This document shows, piece after piece, positions 18,491-26,969 of a stretch of DNA of 64,000 nucleotides. Each line of letters starts with the position of its first letter. Within the stretch, counting starts at the first letter, position 1. The notes beneath the pieces were generated by a model, which did not search any database, was not told the origin of the DNA, and saw only the letters and a program-made list of their open reading frames with translations. The stretch spans positions 8,829-72,828 of the forward strand of contig CALFIU010000129.1 in assembly GCA_937877455.1 (NCBI GenBank). The letters run 5' to 3'. The DNA is from an uncultured Bacteroidales bacterium. Lineage in GTDB: Bacteria; Bacteroidota; Bacteroidia; Bacteroidales; UBA3824. Position numbers and translations under genes: made by a program.

Positions 18491-19062
18491 CGACGATAAA
18501 AATTCATCTCATCAATGTATTTCCAAACGCTCTCTGGCATAAAAAACCTTACATCTTTGCCATCAGCAATACATTGCCTTATAAATGTACCAGACACTTC
18601 TATCAATGGAGTATCAACAATGGTTACAGAAGGATGAGTTTTAAGGCTTCCACCATCAGAACCTTCGCGAGGAAAAACTATAATGTGATAATTTTTTAGT
18701 ATCATTTCGTAGTTTTTCCAATTATCAAGCCTTTCTAAATTGTCGCTACCCATTATAAGAGAAAACTCTTTATCTGGATATTTTTCGTGTAAATAAGTAA
18801 GTGTATCAATTGTATATGAAGGCTTTGGCATGTTAAACTCAATATCCGATGCTCTAAAAAAAGAAATACCTTCTATTGCCCGATTAATAAGTTCAAAACG
18901 TTGATAATCAGGCAATAGAGAGTTTTTCTTTTTAAAAGGATTTTGAGGGCTTACCACAAACCAAACTTGATCTAAACCGCCAAACATTGCAAGATAATTT
19001 GCCAACATCAAATGTCCATTGTGTATAGGGTTAAACGACCCAAAATATAAGCCCACCTTCAT
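18487..19062 (-). CDS. nadD: Nicotinate-nucleotide adenylyltransferase NadD
   Basis: 191 residues. It adenylates nicotinate mononucleotide to deamido-NAD in NAD biosynthesis, in the cytoplasm. The nucleotidyltransferase signature GSFNPIHNGHLMLA is at the N-terminus, followed by PQNPFKKK, MGSDNLERLDNW and the C-terminal EVSGTFIRQ (ISSTxIR equivalent). Length is typical. It converges on the MutS-like gene, with the two stop codons overlapping by two bases. The next gene upstream in the same direction lies 19 bp away. Confidence 0.95.
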   Translation of the reverse strand: MKVGLYFGSFNPIHNGHLMLANYLAMFGGLDQVWFVVSPQNPFKKKNSLLPDYQRFELINRAIEGISFFRASDIEFNMPKPSYTIDTLTYLHEKYPDKEFSLIMGSDNLERLDNWKNYEMILKNYHIIVFPREGSDGGSLKTHPSVTIVDTPLIEVSGTFIRQCIADGKDVRFFMPESVWKYIDEMNFYRR

Positions 19063-19081
19063 AACCTAAAAGAATAACAAA

Positions 19082-19654
19082 TTATTCGTTTTGACGATAA
19101 ATAGATTTGGCTTCCTCTGCACGTGTATAATCCCAAAACGGACCAACAGACAAGCGAGAAAACGACATACCTTCGTAAAGTGCATCAACAAATTGACTTG
19201 TTGAACCAGATGTAACAGCAGCAGGGCTACGTACAAACTCGTATGTTCCCATACGCTTAAGTTCGCGAAACGAAACCTCAAACCATGCCATATTTCTCGG
19301 AGCGTCAGCAAAAGGCATTTCTACCACTTTATCCTTAGATTTTCGGTAATACTGCTTGCTACAATTAGCCTCCGCCTCACTATAAAACGGTCCTATTGCC
19401 ACTTGACGACGTGATATACCCCACCAAACAGCCTTAGAAAAACTACGAACAGTACCCATCATAAGTTTTGTACCTGTACCTACTATCTCAAAATCCTTCT
19501 TCTTACTGTCTATTCTAATACGAATATAATACCAATAAACATTAGGCTCTGGATCACCGGGTCCGAAACTATTTTCGGGGACATCAGCTCGCAAAATGCC
19601 ACAACTAAGTAACAATACCATTGCGAACATAAATATTCTTGAAGTTGCTTTCAT
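19082..19654 (-). CDS. Exported protein with two SPOR-like repeats
   Basis: 190 residues with a signal peptide ending near ILRAD. Two similar segments, RRQVAIGPFYSEAEANCSKQ (about residue 80) and SRLSVGPFWDYTRAEEAKSI (about residue 167), look like SPOR-type motifs (xVxVGPFxxxxxAxxxxxxL), which in other proteins bind denuded peptidoglycan. Full SPOR domains are not certain. It is upstream of nadD in the same direction; a shared function is not implied. No closer family recognised. Confidence 0.55.
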   Translation of the reverse strand: MKATSRIFMFAMVLLLSCGILRADVPENSFGPGDPEPNVYWYYIRIRIDSKKKDFEIVGTGTKLMMGTVRSFSKAVWWGISRRQVAIGPFYSEAEANCSKQYYRKSKDKVVEMPFADAPRNMAWFEVSFRELKRMGTYEFVRSPAAVTSGSTSQFVDALYEGMSFSRLSVGPFWDYTRAEEAKSIYRQNE

Positions 19655-19763
19655 AATTTTTTTATATAATGTTTATTACCAAACTTTACAAAATCCATAC
19701 CTTTTTTTTATGGAAAAATGTAAGTTTAAACTATATTTTAATGCAAATTTAAAAAAAAATTTT

Positions 19764-19771
19764 TAACTTTG
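19764..19771 (+). promoter_or_regulatory. Candidate -7 promoter element for the lipoprotein at 19798
   Basis: TAACTTTG, an exact TAnnTTTG match, 26 nt before the ATG. No clear -33 TTTG. Confidence 0.5.
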
Positions 19772-19797
19772 CATTAAATCATAAAAACTATAAAAAT

Positions 19798-20451
19798 ATG
19801 AAAAAAATCACGTATTTATTGATTGCGGGAGCATTGTGTTTGCTTACATCATGCGATTTTTCATCAAAATCAAAAAATAGTAGCAAATCAACAACTAAAA
19901 CACAAGACCAAACAGAACAAAACGACTCTTCTGTTGATAATAATAACAACAATGGGTCTGATACTAAGGACAACGACAAAAAAAACGAAGATGTTGATAA
20001 CAACACTTTTAAATCTGCAAAAGGTTATTTTTCTATCAATTTTCCAATGCCACCTGCCACAGACACCACCTACAAAGAAACCTCTAAAGCAGGTACATTA
20101 TACGGCTGTCAATACACCTACAAAAAAAGTGCTAACGGATATTACATTGCCAATTACATAGACTATAACGAAGGTATGGTTACAGACAAAAACAAAGAAG
20201 CTCTGTTAAATACTCGTGCTGATGCTTTTGTAACAAGATTAGGCGGAAAACTTACCAATGCAACCAAAGGAAAACTAAACGATTATCCTACTCTAACTTG
20301 GTCGAGCAAAATAAATGACTCACTCAACATTCAAATGAAAAGTTTATTTGTAGGCAGACGCTACTACCAATTTGGCACAATGGCTTACAATTCTGAAATA
20401 TCTGAAAAAGAAGCCAAAGCATTTATTGAGTCTTTTAAAATAAAAAAATAA
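19798..20451 (+). CDS. Putative lipoprotein of unknown function
   Basis: 217 residues. A signal peptide ends in a lipobox LLTSC with the lipidated Cys at 19. It is followed by a long Ser/Lys/Asn/Asp-rich linker (about 20-70) that includes runs of Asn, then a compact C-terminal domain (about 75-217) beginning FKSAKGYFSINFPMPP, a segment reminiscent of the start of small PsbP-like lipoprotein domains. It is a single gene with its own promoter and terminator. The linker suggests the domain is held away from the membrane. Confidence 0.75.
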   Translation: MKKITYLLIAGALCLLTSCDFSSKSKNSSKSTTKTQDQTEQNDSSVDNNNNNGSDTKDNDKKNEDVDNNTFKSAKGYFSINFPMPPATDTTYKETSKAGTLYGCQYTYKKSANGYYIANYIDYNEGMVTDKNKEALLNTRADAFVTRLGGKLTNATKGKLNDYPTLTWSSKINDSLNIQMKSLFVGRRYYQFGTMAYNSEISEKEAKAFIESFKIKK

Positions 20452-20470
20452 CTTTTGACCAACATTACAA

Positions 20471-20507
20471 AAAAATGCCGTTGATATTTTCAACGGCATT
20501 TTTTATT
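20471..20507. terminator. Terminator between the lipoprotein and gldJ
   Basis: A 14-bp perfect stem (20471-20484 with 20490-20503), 5-nt loop, A run before and T run after. It lies between convergent genes and could serve both directions. Confidence 0.85.
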
Positions 20508-20534
20508 TAAGTAATATACTTTTCTATTTTTTTA

Positions 20535-22058
20535 TTATTTCTTAGAAAAACCACCTGGGCTACCTACGCGAATCATAGCGCAACGAAAACCTAAATCATC
20601 AGACGATTTGTCATTTTGTAAAAACCGACGTGTTCCAGGAACCATCCAATAAGCTCTGTCTCGCCAACCTCCTCCTTTGTAAACATGTACACGGTCGTTA
20701 ACAAGTGAAGTCATAGCATTATCTTCTGAATGTTTGTTATGATACATACGTTCGGAACCACCACCTTCTATTTCTGCGCTTAACCAATCACCATGATCAA
20801 TATTTGACGCCATATCACCATCGCGGTAGTTGATATTATCAGCTTTTTTATAGTTGACACGATTAATACTTTCTTCAATAGTCATTTCACGTTCCATCAA
20901 ACGTCCTGTTGTATCGTTAAGGATATAGTCGTTGTTAGCATCACGGTCAAGTACTCTAAAAACGTTACCCCTAAATGGGTTAAAATCTTCAACATCAAGG
21001 TTTGACGATACACGATAAACATCAAGCACCCATTCGTTAACATTTCCTGCCATACAATACAAACCATAATCGTTTGGCCAATAACTATCAACAGGAGCTG
21101 TAGGTGCTGCATTATCGTTAAGATAACCAGCTACACCCATAAGGTCGCCTCGTCCACGTTGCATATTTGCACGGAACAATCCCCTATTGGCTTTTTCATC
21201 ATTACGAAGATAATGTCCGTTCCATGGATAAAGTCTTTGATTTACAATACGTTCCGGTGATGTCTGCGAATTTCCTATCAAAGCGAGAGCTGCATATTCC
21301 CACTCTGCCTCAGTTGGCAAACGATAGGACGGCAACATTATACCATCTTCCATTTTTGCAGGACGCTCACCATCTGCACTATTTGGACTTGAAATGTTTT
21401 TCTTAACAGTTCCAATGTATTTTCCTGCAATATAGGCTTCAGTATTAAAGTTATTGGAACCTTTTTGTTCTGCGTCATATTCCAAAATACCATAATCAAT
21501 CAAAGCCTTTTCGTTAACACGGTCGGTACGCCAAAGGCAATAATCTTGAGCTTGATTCCAGTTTACACCAACAACTGGATAGTCGTTATAGGCAGGATGG
21601 CGAAAATAAAATTGTACATACGGTTCATTATAAGCCAATCTTCTGCGCCAACACAAAGTATCTGGCAAAGCCTGATAGTAAAGTTCTGGGTATTCATCAT
21701 AAAAAACCTGATACTTCCAATGGAGATATTCACGATAGTCAACATTGCTAATCTCGGTTTCGTCCATATAAAACGACGAAACTGTTACACGTTTACGCAT
21801 GGAGTTCCAATCGTACATAACATCTTGTTCTACGCTACCCATGGTAAAAGTACCACCTTCTATTAATACCAACCCAGGTCCAGCCTCCTGTTCTACATAT
21901 TCGGCCACTTCAAAACCACCCATTTTTGGGTCGTTGTAATTCCAGCCGGTTTTTCCCGATGCTCCACTCCTAAGGCTTACTTTCGGTCCACACGATACTA
22001 TCAACATCGCGCTGCCGATAAAACCATAAAGCAGAAGCTTTTTCAATCGCACTTTCAT
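20535..22058 (-). CDS. gldJ: Gliding-motility/type IX secretion lipoprotein GldJ
   Basis: 507 residues. Lipoprotein signal ending in LIVSC (Cys 23). The mature start TGWNYNDPKMGGFEV and the following GPGLVLIEGGTFTMGSVEQDVMYDW are typical of GldJ, which is related to sulfatase-modifying factors (FGE/SUMF1 fold) but lacks the enzyme's active cysteines. Further landmarks are SFYMDETEISN, HPAYNDYPVVGVNW, YRLPTEAEWEYAA, GNVNEWVLDVYR and RGNVF. GldJ is an outer-membrane lipoprotein needed for the gliding/type IX apparatus and stabilises GldK. A PorP/SprF gene lies 48 bp upstream on the same strand, so the two form an operon. The porKLMN core genes are not in this window, which argues against calling it GldK. 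Confidence 0.88.
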   Translation of the reverse strand: MKVRLKKLLLYGFIGSAMLIVSCGPKVSLRSGASGKTGWNYNDPKMGGFEVAEYVEQEAGPGLVLIEGGTFTMGSVEQDVMYDWNSMRKRVTVSSFYMDETEISNVDYREYLHWKYQVFYDEYPELYYQALPDTLCWRRRLAYNEPYVQFYFRHPAYNDYPVVGVNWNQAQDYCLWRTDRVNEKALIDYGILEYDAEQKGSNNFNTEAYIAGKYIGTVKKNISSPNSADGERPAKMEDGIMLPSYRLPTEAEWEYAALALIGNSQTSPERIVNQRLYPWNGHYLRNDEKANRGLFRANMQRGRGDLMGVAGYLNDNAAPTAPVDSYWPNDYGLYCMAGNVNEWVLDVYRVSSNLDVEDFNPFRGNVFRVLDRDANNDYILNDTTGRLMEREMTIEESINRVNYKKADNINYRDGDMASNIDHGDWLSAEIEGGGSERMYHNKHSEDNAMTSLVNDRVHVYKGGGWRDRAYWMVPGTRRFLQNDKSSDDLGFRCAMIRVGSPGGFSKK

Positions 22059-22106
22059 ATTATAATGAGTTTTTAAGATTTTTTGTTTTATACTTACATT
22101 ATATAA

Positions 22107-23105
22107 CTAAAAAGCGGGACATAATATTGTTTTGCCACCGTTATTTTTTTTGTTAGAAAACAATTTATATTTAACACCCACCTCATGGCTACCAACTGCT
22201 TGGCTTTGCAAAGGTGTGGTTTCGTAATCATAGGCATAGCCAATCTTATAGTTTCCAACATTAAAACTTAATCCAATTGTAACCGCACCACTATTATAAC
22301 TACCCTTTTGCCACTTATAAGCAATAGACGCGCCAAATATCACACCAGAAAAATAAATTCCAGGTACAAACATGTTTTCTTCTCCAACATGCCTATATAT
22401 TATACTTGGAACAACATAAATTGTTTCTGCTTTAGCATTAATTTTACGTTTTCCTACTGCAATTTTTCTGTTAGCAAGCGCACTTAAATAAACTGGCGAC
22501 GAACATTTTTCTCCTGCAAGTTTTACACATGCCAACCCATGCGCCGAAACGCCGAGCATAGTGTTTTGATTGTAAACCAACCCTCCTACCGAAAAAAAAA
22601 GTTGCGATGCTTTTTGTGTTACAAAACTTGCGTCTGCACCAGAAATAGTACCGAAAGCTGGATCTATCATGCTGTAAAACACAAGCTTTGATGCGTCAAT
22701 TTTTTGTATACTTAAATTTCCTTGCAAAGCAAGGCTACATTTCCACCGCAAAGATAAATCTATTTTACGAGCATAGCAAACAGAAAATCCATTTGTTGCA
22801 AATGCACCTCCACCTTTTAAGTTTCCTACAACTTTAACACCAATGCCAGTTTGCGACGCTTCAAATTTTTGCTGATACTCAGCCATATATATTTTATAAC
22901 CGCCTGATACACCTGGCCACTGGTTGCGAACCAATACGCCTAATTCGCAATCGTCGCCCACTGCTGCATAGGCAGGGTTTAACGATAATTTATCAGCGTA
23001 ATGCTGCGAAAAATAAAATTCCTGACCATAAGCATATACAGAAAACAAACTCGCTACCAACGCTGCAAAATTAATGCGCAATATTTTTTTTAAAAACTTT
23101 TTCAC
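22107..23105 (-). CDS. PorP/SprF family type IX secretion membrane protein
   Basis: 332 residues with a signal peptide ending at YAYGQ. The family start EFYFSQHYADKLSLNPAYAAVG is diagnostic: PorP/SprF proteins begin with Q(D)P.FSQY....LNPA. The rest alternates strands of an outer-membrane beta-barrel (GFSVCYARKIDLSLRW, VTIGLSFNVGNYKIGYAYDYET). PorP/SprF proteins act at the type IX translocon or dock specific surface proteins to it. Co-transcribed with gldJ. Bacteroidota carry several PorP paralogues, so I do not assign this one to the core operon position. Confidence 0.88.
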   Translation of the reverse strand: MKKFLKKILRINFAALVASLFSVYAYGQEFYFSQHYADKLSLNPAYAAVGDDCELGVLVRNQWPGVSGGYKIYMAEYQQKFEASQTGIGVKVVGNLKGGGAFATNGFSVCYARKIDLSLRWKCSLALQGNLSIQKIDASKLVFYSMIDPAFGTISGADASFVTQKASQLFFSVGGLVYNQNTMLGVSAHGLACVKLAGEKCSSPVYLSALANRKIAVGKRKINAKAETIYVVPSIIYRHVGEENMFVPGIYFSGVIFGASIAYKWQKGSYNSGAVTIGLSFNVGNYKIGYAYDYETTPLQSQAVGSHEVGVKYKLFSNKKNNGGKTILCPAF

Positions 23106-23168
23106 AAAAAAATAACGCAGAACAAGTATTTTTAATTACATATCCTGCACATATTTTTCATAGATTTA

Positions 23169-24029
23169 CTATTTATAAAGTTGATTGATTCCTTTTGTAA
23201 TTCTGTCGTAATACTTATGATAAAACCTTTTATCGTCCAAGGCAGCCACCCAATTGATACCAGCAGCGGTTGATGCCGTAAAAATCTCATCTGCTTGTTT
23301 TAAAAATTCTGTTGTTAACGAAGTATTTTCGTCAACTTCAAGCCCGTTTTCTTGCGCTACTTGCAATATTTGACCACGCATAACATCGTTAAAACACCCA
23401 TCTACAAGCGGTGGTGTATTTATCTTTTGACCTTTTACCACATAAACATTACCCATTATGGCAGCTTCTACTATCTTGCCAGAATGGTTGTATAACAACG
23501 CATCTTGTTTTTTGGATTCTTGGGCATACTTTGCTGCTTTTATCTTGGCTATTTTATTAACATGCGTATCATAGTTTGATAACACACCTGCATACGCTGG
23601 TAACGCATCGTAAAATGCCATAGACATACCTGTTTTTGACGGCAAAATCTCTACCGCAGAATCAGCAAAAGTTTCAATCACATATTCCGAATCTTCTATC
23701 TTCGGCAATAGTTCACTACCTCCACCACGAAAAACAATTATCCTTATCAACAATCCTTTAAAAAGTTTATTTTTATTAATTATTCTTGTAACTTCTTCAA
23801 GAAAAAGTTGACGTTGTAACAATATTTTTTTGGGTGGTACAATTTCAAGTATTTCTAAAGCTTTGAGCAAATTATCAATATGCTGATCGAAAAAAAATAT
23901 CTTGCCTTGTGCAGCTCGTATTACTTCTGTTACACAATCGCCAAAAAGCAACGCTCGATTTGATACCGAAAATTTTTGCTCATTGTGTTGGTATATAAAA
24001 CCATTATATATATAATGTGTGTCCATCAC
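23169..24029 (-). CDS. Class IV PLP aminotransferase (BCAT/ADC-lyase family)
   Basis: 286 residues of the fold-type IV PLP family: an N-terminal FSVSNRALLFGDCVTEVIR, the arginine-containing GLLIRIIVFRGG, YDTHVNKIAKIKAAKYAQ holding the likely PLP lysine, DALLYNHSGKIVEAAIMGNVYVV, and a C-terminal phosphate-binding FTASTAAGINWV. It could be a branched-chain aminotransferase, D-amino-acid aminotransferase or aminodeoxychorismate lyase. The sequence alone does not decide, and the short length and divergent motifs favour a non-BCAT member. It starts 4 bp after pyrI, so it is in the pyrimidine operon, which is an unexpected partner. Confidence 0.8.
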   Translation of the reverse strand: MMDTHYIYNGFIYQHNEQKFSVSNRALLFGDCVTEVIRAAQGKIFFFDQHIDNLLKALEILEIVPPKKILLQRQLFLEEVTRIINKNKLFKGLLIRIIVFRGGGSELLPKIEDSEYVIETFADSAVEILPSKTGMSMAFYDALPAYAGVLSNYDTHVNKIAKIKAAKYAQESKKQDALLYNHSGKIVEAAIMGNVYVVKGQKINTPPLVDGCFNDVMRGQILQVAQENGLEVDENTSLTTEFLKQADEIFTASTAAGINWVAALDDKRFYHKYYDRITKGINQLYK

Positions 24030-24033
24030 ATTT

Positions 24034-24489
24034 TTAAATTATGGTAATATGTTCGCTATCGGTAATTTTTCCACAATAATGACACCGTAGGCTCACTGGT
24101 CTATTTGAAACCACATCAAACTTGGTAGGCATAGGTTCATGATTGGTAATACACTTGGGATTCATACAACGCACTATGACGGATATTTTTTGGGGCAATT
24201 GCACTGGCTTTTTTTCTACCACAACATAATCTTTTATTATGTTTAGATTGGCATCTGGTGCAATAAGTGCTATTTTGTTAATCTCGCTATCTTCAAAAAA
24301 CTTATCGGAGATTTTTACAATTCCTTTTTTTCCAAGTTTTGCGCTATCAAGGTTGGTTCCTATGGTTATTTGATTGTCGGTATATTCGAGATTAAGTATT
24401 TTTACAACTTTAAACATATCCTTTGCTGGAATGTGGTCTATCACCGTACCATTTTTTATAGCGTTTACTTTTAATTCTTTCTTTTCCAT
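24034..24489 (-). CDS. pyrI: Aspartate carbamoyltransferase regulatory subunit PyrI
   Basis: 151 residues. It binds nucleotide effectors and a structural zinc and assembles with PyrB. Family start KELKVNAIKNGTVIDHIPA; allosteric-domain motifs ITIGTNLDSAKLGKKGIVKI and IALIAPDANLNII; the four zinc cysteines are in RCMNPKCITNHEP and LRCHYCGK. Length is normal. It follows pyrB by 18 bp, the usual pyrBI arrangement. Confidence 0.96.
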   Translation of the reverse strand: MEKKELKVNAIKNGTVIDHIPAKDMFKVVKILNLEYTDNQITIGTNLDSAKLGKKGIVKISDKFFEDSEINKIALIAPDANLNIIKDYVVVEKKPVQLPQKISVIVRCMNPKCITNHEPMPTKFDVVSNRPVSLRCHYCGKITDSEHITII

Positions 24490-24507
24490 CTTTTATGGTT
24501 TTACCAG

Positions 24508-25419
24508 TTAACTTTTAAGTCCAAGCACAGCCGAAATAACAGCCTGACGTGCAAATACGCCATTTCTTGCTTGGTCGAAATAATATGCCTTTGGATTTTG
24601 GTCAACATCTTGATTTATTTCGTTGATACGTGGCAACGGATGAAGTATGCGCATAGTAGGTTTTGTATTAGCAAGCATAGAATTGCGAAGTACGTATGTG
24701 TCCTTGGTTTTTTCATACTCCATAAGGTCGGAAAACCTTTCGCGCTGAACACGTGTCATATATATAATGTCGGCCTGCGAAATAATGTCTGTAAATTCTT
24801 GGTGTTCGTAATATTTAACGCCCTTTTGGTCGAGAAATAATTTATACTCATCTGGCATTTTTAGTTTTGGATGAGATATAAAATTAAAGGTTGGATTAAA
24901 TGGAGCCATTGCCATTAGCAACGAATGTACGGTGCGCCCATATTTTAAATCTCCTACCATAAAAATATTTATGTTATCGAGCCTACCTTGTGTCTTTTTT
25001 ATCGAATACATATCGAGTAAAGTTTGGGTTGGATGTTGATTGGCACCATCGCCAGCGTTGATTACTGGCACTGTAGCAACTTCGCTCGCATATCTTGAAC
25101 TTCCTTCGAGCGGATGACGCATAACTATAAGGTCGCAATAGTTAGACACCATCCTAACCGTATCCTTTAACGTTTCGCCCTTGCTTACACTTGATGCGTT
25201 TGGATCAGAAAACCCAATAACACGTCCTCCCATGCGATTTACTGCACTTTCAAAACTTAGACGTGTGCGCGTAGATGGCTCAAAAAACAAAGTAGCCACA
25301 ACTTTACCGTCGAGCAGATGCGGCTGGGGATTGCTCTCAAATTCGGCCGCAATTTCCAATATACGGAGAATTTCCTCGGTTGAAAAATCGGTTATAGATA
25401 TTAAACTTTTGTCTTTCAT
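24508..25419 (-). CDS. pyrB: Aspartate carbamoyltransferase catalytic subunit PyrB
   Basis: 303 residues. It condenses carbamoyl phosphate and aspartate, the first committed step of pyrimidine synthesis. The carbamoyl-phosphate motif FFEPSTRTRLSFESA, MRHPLEGSSR, DGANQHPTQTLLD and HPLPRINEI are all present. Start at MKDKSLIS. It heads a pyrB-pyrI-aminotransferase operon 113 bp after rodA. Upstream, a minus-strand TTTG-N18-TACAATTTTG in the region 25426-25457 resembles a Bacteroidota promoter with a two-base-longer -7 element. Confidence 0.96.
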   Translation of the reverse strand: MKDKSLISITDFSTEEILRILEIAAEFESNPQPHLLDGKVVATLFFEPSTRTRLSFESAVNRMGGRVIGFSDPNASSVSKGETLKDTVRMVSNYCDLIVMRHPLEGSSRYASEVATVPVINAGDGANQHPTQTLLDMYSIKKTQGRLDNINIFMVGDLKYGRTVHSLLMAMAPFNPTFNFISHPKLKMPDEYKLFLDQKGVKYYEHQEFTDIISQADIIYMTRVQRERFSDLMEYEKTKDTYVLRNSMLANTKPTMRILHPLPRINEINQDVDQNPKAYYFDQARNGVFARQAVISAVLGLKS

Positions 25420-25532
25420 TATGTTGCAAAATTGTAATTTCGTTTTATCGATTGCAAATTTAAAAAAATTGCAGAGTTTTTTATATCAAAAAGTATTTTT
25501 TTATGGCTTTACATTCACTGCTATCATAAAAT

Positions 25533-26963
25533 TTATAGCATTTCGTCTCGCGAGGCATCAAGCCTAATAAAAATAAAAAGCAAAATCGTAAACGACCACA
25601 GAGAACTTCCACCGTAACTAAAAAATGGCAATGGTATTCCTATCACAGGCACCATTCCAATGGTCATACCAACATTGATAGCCAAATGGAAAAACAATAT
25701 TGATGCTACGCAATAACCATAAATTCGTGCAAAAGACGACATTTGCAACTCCGCAAGATAGATAATCCTCAAAATCAAACACAAAAACAACACAATAACC
25801 ACTGTTGTACCAATAAAGCCCCACTCCTCTCCTACTGTACAGAAAATAAAGTCGGTTGCTTGTTCTGGTACAAAATTATACTTAGTCTGCGTTCCTTGCA
25901 AAAATCCTTTTCCTGTTAAACCGCCCGAACCAATGGCTATTTTGCTCTGTTCTACATTGTAACCTGTTCCCTTGGGATCGTTTTCCAACCCAAGAAATAC
26001 ATTTATAAGAGTCTGTTGGTGAGCCGTCATTATATTGTGAAAAACAAAATCAACCGACAATACTGCCCCTGAACATACTATAAGAAAAGCTGTTATCAAC
26101 ACCGCCGTTAAACTTTTTTTGATATATCCAAAAATAAGGAATATTGGCGCAACAAGCACCTCGGTGGCCAAAATTATATATTGTACCTCAAATTTTGAAT
26201 GTAAAAGAAACATGTTGATAGCAAAAAGAAAAAGAAAAACTCCTGCTATAAATGCCAACGCAAGCAACGTGTGTTTCATTCTTCCGCCATAAATAAGGTA
26301 ACCAATTGACGAAAGCAATATTATCCCTATCATAACTATATATATATCAGTCTGTAACGTATATACAAACAACACTATACCAACAGCTACCATAACAAGA
26401 ATAATCCCTGGCATACCCTCACGATAAAACACAAAAATCATACTGAAATAGACTATCACCGATCCCATGTCGGGTTGCAAAAGTATCAATGCGGCTGGTG
26501 CAAGTATTAAACCTACTGCTTGAACCCACGATTTGATGTTGTCTAAGGCAAAATCATAAGCACTCAGGAGTTTTGACAATGCAAGAGCTGTGGCAAACTT
26601 GGCGAACTCCGACGGCTGTATCTTAAACATACCAATTTCAAACCACGACCGCGCACCATGACTTTCCTTACCCGCCACAAGCACAAGCGCAAGCATAAAC
26701 ATCACCGTCCCATAAATTATATAGGCCAACACTGAATATATTTTGTTGCTCGATGCCATTATCGGCACAATAATACCAACATACGCAACCCCTATCCAAA
26801 TAAGTTGTTTTCCATAACGCTGCGACACAGAAAGTATGCTACTATGGCTTTCGTCGTAAACTGCCGAATAAATGTTGAGCCAGCCCATAAACACCAAAAC
26901 AGTATAAAGTATTACTGTTAGCCAGTCCATTGATAAAAAGGTGTTTGCACCGCGATGTTTCAT
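25533..26963 (-). CDS. rodA: Rod-shape SEDS glycosyltransferase RodA
   Basis: 476 residues, about ten transmembrane helices. SEDS-family peptidoglycan polymerase that works with PBP2 in elongation. Motifs: ARSWFEIGMFKIQPSEFAKFATALALSKLLS, LLQPDMGSV, the periplasmic loop GTGYNVEQSKIAIGSGGLTGKGFLQGTQTKYNFVPEQATDFIF and the C-terminal MVPVIGIPLPFFSYGGSSL. The second half carries an additional hydrophobic insertion relative to E. coli RodA (476 against about 370 residues), as is common in Bacteroidota. It starts 6 bp after mrdA. Confidence 0.95.
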   Translation of the reverse strand: MKHRGANTFLSMDWLTVILYTVLVFMGWLNIYSAVYDESHSSILSVSQRYGKQLIWIGVAYVGIIVPIMASSNKIYSVLAYIIYGTVMFMLALVLVAGKESHGARSWFEIGMFKIQPSEFAKFATALALSKLLSAYDFALDNIKSWVQAVGLILAPAALILLQPDMGSVIVYFSMIFVFYREGMPGIILVMVAVGIVLFVYTLQTDIYIVMIGIILLSSIGYLIYGGRMKHTLLALAFIAGVFLFLFAINMFLLHSKFEVQYIILATEVLVAPIFLIFGYIKKSLTAVLITAFLIVCSGAVLSVDFVFHNIMTAHQQTLINVFLGLENDPKGTGYNVEQSKIAIGSGGLTGKGFLQGTQTKYNFVPEQATDFIFCTVGEEWGFIGTTVVIVLFLCLILRIIYLAELQMSSFARIYGYCVASILFFHLAINVGMTIGMVPVIGIPLPFFSYGGSSLWSFTILLFIFIRLDASRDEML

Positions 26964-26969
26964 ATTGTT

